From the NCBI RefSeq assembly GCF_040225985.1, contig NZ_JBBPEU010000008.1, positions 1-64,000 on the forward strand: a DNA stretch of 64,000 nucleotides, given 5' to 3'. Position numbers and translations under genes: made by a program. Shown one piece after another: positions 61,830-64,000 of this stretch. The notes beneath the pieces were generated by a model. It saw nothing but the letters and a program-made list of their open reading frames with translations, was not told the DNA's origin and made no database searches. The DNA is from Shimia sp040225985. Its GTDB lineage: Bacteria; Pseudomonadota; Alphaproteobacteria; Rhodobacterales; Rhodobacteraceae. How positions within the stretch are numbered: the first letter of the stretch is position 1; every line of letters starts with the position of its first letter.

Positions 61830-61894
61830 TAATCCGCCCTCCGCATACGTAGTAGTAGCCTTCAAGTGACCCCGAGGGCTGAACCCAAAGTGGA
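61830..61894 (+). repeat. Direct repeat, copy A
   Basis: The first 28 bases (61830-61857) start TAATCCGCCCTCCGCATACG and end GTAGTAGTA. They are identical to 62174-62201. Similarity continues with GAGGGCTGAACC and AAAGT, giving about 60 bases of resemblance. It contains the 6-base palindrome TACGTA. It lies just downstream of the recombinase gene. Confidence 0.7.
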
Positions 61895-62173
61895 CTTGCT
61901 CCAATTAACCCCCACCCTTGCCCTATAGGAACCGACCAGACGTCCATTCGTTGTTTGTGCAGATCAACCCATCGACCTCAACCCAAGTGTGTGTGTCGGC
62001 GGCTGGTTCACCTCGGGGCACCCCATCCGTTTCCTTTCTGTTGGTTCACGCTGCCCGTTCCGGTGACCTTCCGGTTGCTGGGCGGGTTACCTTGTGCTTG
62101 TCCGAGTGGCAGGGCGGAGACAGTTCATTTCACAAGTTGGAGCAGAACATCAAGCAGACCGGACCGGACCCGA

Positions 62174-62240
62174 TAATCCGCCCTCCGCATACGTAGTAGT
62201 AACACCTTAATGAGACCCTGAGGGCTGAACCTTAAAGTTG
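62174..62240 (+). repeat. Direct repeat, copy B
   Basis: Identical to copy A over 28 bases and degenerate afterwards (GAGACCCTGAGGGCTGAACC). The two copies are 344 bases apart, in the same orientation. Copy B lies about 230 bases before the BRO-N gene. Confidence 0.7.
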
Positions 62241-62473
62241 GACCCTAGGGTGGATGACTTCGTCGTGGTCTTCCCAGCGGAAGCCACGCCTAACGCTGCA
62301 CCTGATTATCACCTGATCGCGTCCCTGCATCCTGCAGGCTTACCATCAGACACACCTTCACGGGCACCTCCACACGGCTATCGCCTGAGAGAGACCCACG
62401 GAGGAGATGATCACCCTAATACCCCCCCCAGAAAACCCACCCTTACCCTTATAGTATTAATAGGAACCGCCCC

Positions 62474-63169
62474 ATGATCATGGACGCCCTAAACAAACCG
62501 CTATTCGGTGATGACCATCGACATGAAGTCTTGACCTTCAATGGAAAGGACATCGACATCATCAAAACCGCAAACAACATCTGGCTGTATGGTCCTTCCG
62601 CAATGGAAGCTGCAGGTGTGCCGCCCAGAAAGAAGGATGGGTATTCTAGGCCCCTTGGTCGGATAGCCCACCCCGACAAGATCAAGATCACCGACACCCC
62701 CTTCAGGTTCCCCTCAGGCAACCTCAATCGCAATCGCTCCGTGTTGGTTTCTCCCCAAGCTGTCTTCGATTTGCTCAACAAGACGCACCGAGGGCGCAAC
62801 CCGATCATGACCATTCAGTTCACCGATTGGCTGACCGAAAATGTGCTTGAGGGTCTGCCTCCATCGTCATGGTCTCCCGCTCGAAAGGAAAAAACCAAGC
62901 TGGAGCCTGTCTTCCGAGAAACCATCACCGAGAAAGACCAGAGCGAGACAGGCGAAGAGCTAGACCCACTCAGGCCCGTTGGTCTTTATCCACCGATGCA
63001 CATTCACACGCCAATAGCGCAAGACGAAGTCGAGTTCTGCCTATGTGCAGATGAGCGCGCGGGTCTCGGGAAGTGTTGGTGCCGTTCCGGGGTGAACATC
63101 CGTGGTGCGTTGCCTGCAGAACCGTACACGGGTGATCTCGTCATTGATGATGGCGACCTCCCGTTCTGA
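62474..63169 (+). CDS. BRO-N-like phage antirepressor-type protein
   Basis: A 231-residue protein. The N-terminal about 110 residues resemble a BRO-N domain: IDIIKTANNIWLYGPSAMEA, then SVLVSPQAVFDLLNKTHRGR and MTIQFTDWLTENVLEGL, which matches the BRO-N 'f.rWvt.evLp.l' end. The rest is polar, with a Cys/His cluster (EFCLCADERAGLGKCWCRSG) that may bind zinc. BRO-N proteins are phage antirepressors or DNA-binding regulators. AGGA lies eight bases before ATG 62474; a second ATG is two codons on. Supports a prophage or phage-like island on the right side of the window. Confidence 0.65.
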   Translation: MIMDALNKPLFGDDHRHEVLTFNGKDIDIIKTANNIWLYGPSAMEAAGVPPRKKDGYSRPLGRIAHPDKIKITDTPFRFPSGNLNRNRSVLVSPQAVFDLLNKTHRGRNPIMTIQFTDWLTENVLEGLPPSSWSPARKEKTKLEPVFRETITEKDQSETGEELDPLRPVGLYPPMHIHTPIAQDEVEFCLCADERAGLGKCWCRSGVNIRGALPAEPYTGDLVIDDGDLPF

Positions 63170-63255
63170 ACACTGCCCCCACCACAACCAAATCCACATG
63201 TTCGCTCTCTCAGGTCCACCTGCAGGGAGCTTTTCTATGTCCGAAAGGAAACCCC

Positions 63256-63618
63256 ATGTTCGAGCAGAACTACACCCGCCCATCGGGCACCAAAGCCACC
63301 GCAGTGGGACGAGACAACCGTTATGGCTGGTCGCGTCTTCTCCGCCGACAGGCCTTTGCCACGCTGACACCCGCCGAGGTGATCGCGGCTGAAACTTCCA
63401 TCGCTGACAAGGTCCGCTCTCGGAAGGAACAGGACAAGGCAGCATGGACGAACATCCGCGCCCGCTTCGAGCATCTGGCCGTGATTGAGGTTCTCCAGAA
63501 GCGGCACCTTGAGGTGACCGGAAAAGAAATCTCCCGCGCCGAAGTTCTCGCTGCCCTCATGTTTGCTGGTCTCCGCACTGTCGCCCGAGACCAAGATTTC
63601 TTCATCACACGCGACTGA
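63256..63618 (+). CDS. Hypothetical island protein
   Basis: A 120-residue soluble protein of unknown function. It is rich in Arg, Lys and Ala (NRYGWSRLLRRQAFATL, SIADKVRSRKEQDKAAW) and mostly helical, with a central EHLAVIEVLQKRHLEVTGKE. GAAAGGAA precedes the ATG. It is followed after 38 bases by another gene of the same strand. No signal or membrane segment. The dense packing and small size fit a phage or island cargo gene. Confidence 0.6.
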   Translation: MFEQNYTRPSGTKATAVGRDNRYGWSRLLRRQAFATLTPAEVIAAETSIADKVRSRKEQDKAAWTNIRARFEHLAVIEVLQKRHLEVTGKEISRAEVLAALMFAGLRTVARDQDFFITRD

Positions 63619-63656
63619 CACAGCCGCATTCCTCTACCACTCAAATCTCCAACAGA

Positions 63657-64000
63657 ATGGAACATATCATGTCCGAATGGATTACCGCCGCAGGCACCCC
63701 CCAGGCATCCACCAGCAACCTCGCCCAAGAAGACCAGCGAGGCAAACCCCAGCACGTCGTCGGTGGCATGGGCTTTGAAACCCGAAGCAACGGAGATGGG
63801 TCTGCCTCCATCGTCACCACGCAGGGGGCCTCCTACACCGCAGGCCAAGACGAAGGCTCCTCAGGCTCTGTTCTCGCCACGGCAAAGACCGAGGGCGGGA
63901 GCGTAATCGTCAACCGTGCAGTCAAAGGCTCAGACCAAGTCATGCTACCCGAGGGCATTCCCACAGCCGCTGAGGTCGCCGCCCAGCTTGGTTATCTGGT
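63657..64000 (+). CDS. Start of an unknown gene, cut by the right window edge
   Basis: An open frame runs from ATG 63657 (MEHIMSEWITAAGTPQAST) to the end of the window without a stop, at least 114 codons. A second in-frame ATG at 63669 is also possible. The visible residues are rich in Gly, Ser, Thr and Ala, with repeated short blocks (FETRSNGDGSASIVTTQG, ASYTAGQDEGSSGSVLATAK), like a fibrous, tail or surface-type protein. No family can be named. It is unlisted among complete frames because the stop codon lies outside the window. Confidence 0.6.
   Translation, partial: MEHIMSEWITAAGTPQASTSNLAQEDQRGKPQHVVGGMGFETRSNGDGSASIVTTQGASYTAGQDEGSSGSVLATAKTEGGSVIVNRAVKGSDQVMLPEGIPTAAEVAAQLGYL

Larger units (their letters stand above)
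61816..62473. other. Long non-coding-looking region with direct repeats
   Basis: A 658-base stretch between the recombinase and the BRO-N gene. An open frame (61918-62196, 92 codons) exists but its protein has no family look and it ends inside a repeat, so it is not counted as a gene. The region contains two ordered copies of a 28-base repeat at 61830 and 62174, each followed by similar sequence, and two copies of a CCCACCCTTRCCC-type box (about 61905 and 62437). The second box lies directly before the BRO-N gene ribosome binding site, so at least part of this is a promoter/operator region. Confidence 0.45.

Noticed and set aside
61918..62196. 92-codon frame between the direct repeats
   Set aside because: It ends inside the second repeat, has no ribosome binding site and no family resemblance; treated as non-coding.

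Overview
The window reads as a stretch of chromosome from a marine-type alphaproteobacterium of the Rhodobacteraceae (Roseobacter group). The basis is the high GC content, AcnB-type aconitase, a carnitine dehydrogenase-thioesterase fusion, BKACE, DMGDH-like and non-pyrrolysine MttB-like methyl-amine genes, MeaB, PCu(A)C, and three copies of a hairpin plus 'GGAGTATTTTTGGC' type intergenic element. The genus is not resolved. No rRNA, CRISPR array or replication origin was seen.

Layout. (1) 1-1000: wreck of a genomic island at tRNA-Ser(GCT): an IS3-like element end has cut a P4-type integrase, and the IS end supplies the integrase stop codon. (2) 1.3-6.6 kb: class V aminotransferase, glucokinase, acnB. 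(3) 6.6-12.5 kb: AT-richer nuclease gene, glycosyltransferase, lipoprotein, DUF805 protein, a decayed DUF3604 relic, a tandem pair of Lin0512-family genes and cobQ. (4) 12.5-17.2 kb: carnitine catabolism locus (GlxA/CdhR-like regulator, BKACE, small membrane protein, carnitine dehydrogenase fused to a thioesterase, SDR). (5) 17.3-36 kb: housekeeping and transport (XRE regulator, DUF2061 protein, desaturase, two DMT exporters, argD-argF, PanE-like, gnd, PiT, Nudix, hrpB, DUF3108, meaB, rpmB, PCu(A)C, cobB). (6) 36-43.8 kb: short DgoK-like protein, LMW phosphatase, DMGDH/GcvT-like oxidoreductase, MttB-like methyltransferase, LysR regulator and a HisD-family dehydrogenase. This group could take the glycine betaine made by the carnitine locus further, but that link is inference. 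(7) 43.8-52.3 kb: small secreted and stress proteins, a REP/BIME element, uvrB with an unknown gene 3 nt downstream, and a potassium-channel protein. (8) 52.6-64 kb: accessory island with a type I restriction-modification operon, an unknown membrane protein, a serine recombinase with its own promoter/operator, direct repeats, a BRO-N-like phage gene and unknown genes running off the right edge.

Most interesting item: the restriction operon reads hsdM-hsdS-X-hsdR, each junction being a 4-nt start/stop overlap. X (55990-56835) appears to be a CBS-domain protein fused to a C-terminal HEPN-like domain carrying an R-x4-H motif (RNNIAH), the signature of HEPN ribonucleases. Translational coupling inside the operon suggests that a nucleotide- or SAM-sensing RNase is part of, or guards, this type I system. 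This is a hypothesis from sequence reading only.
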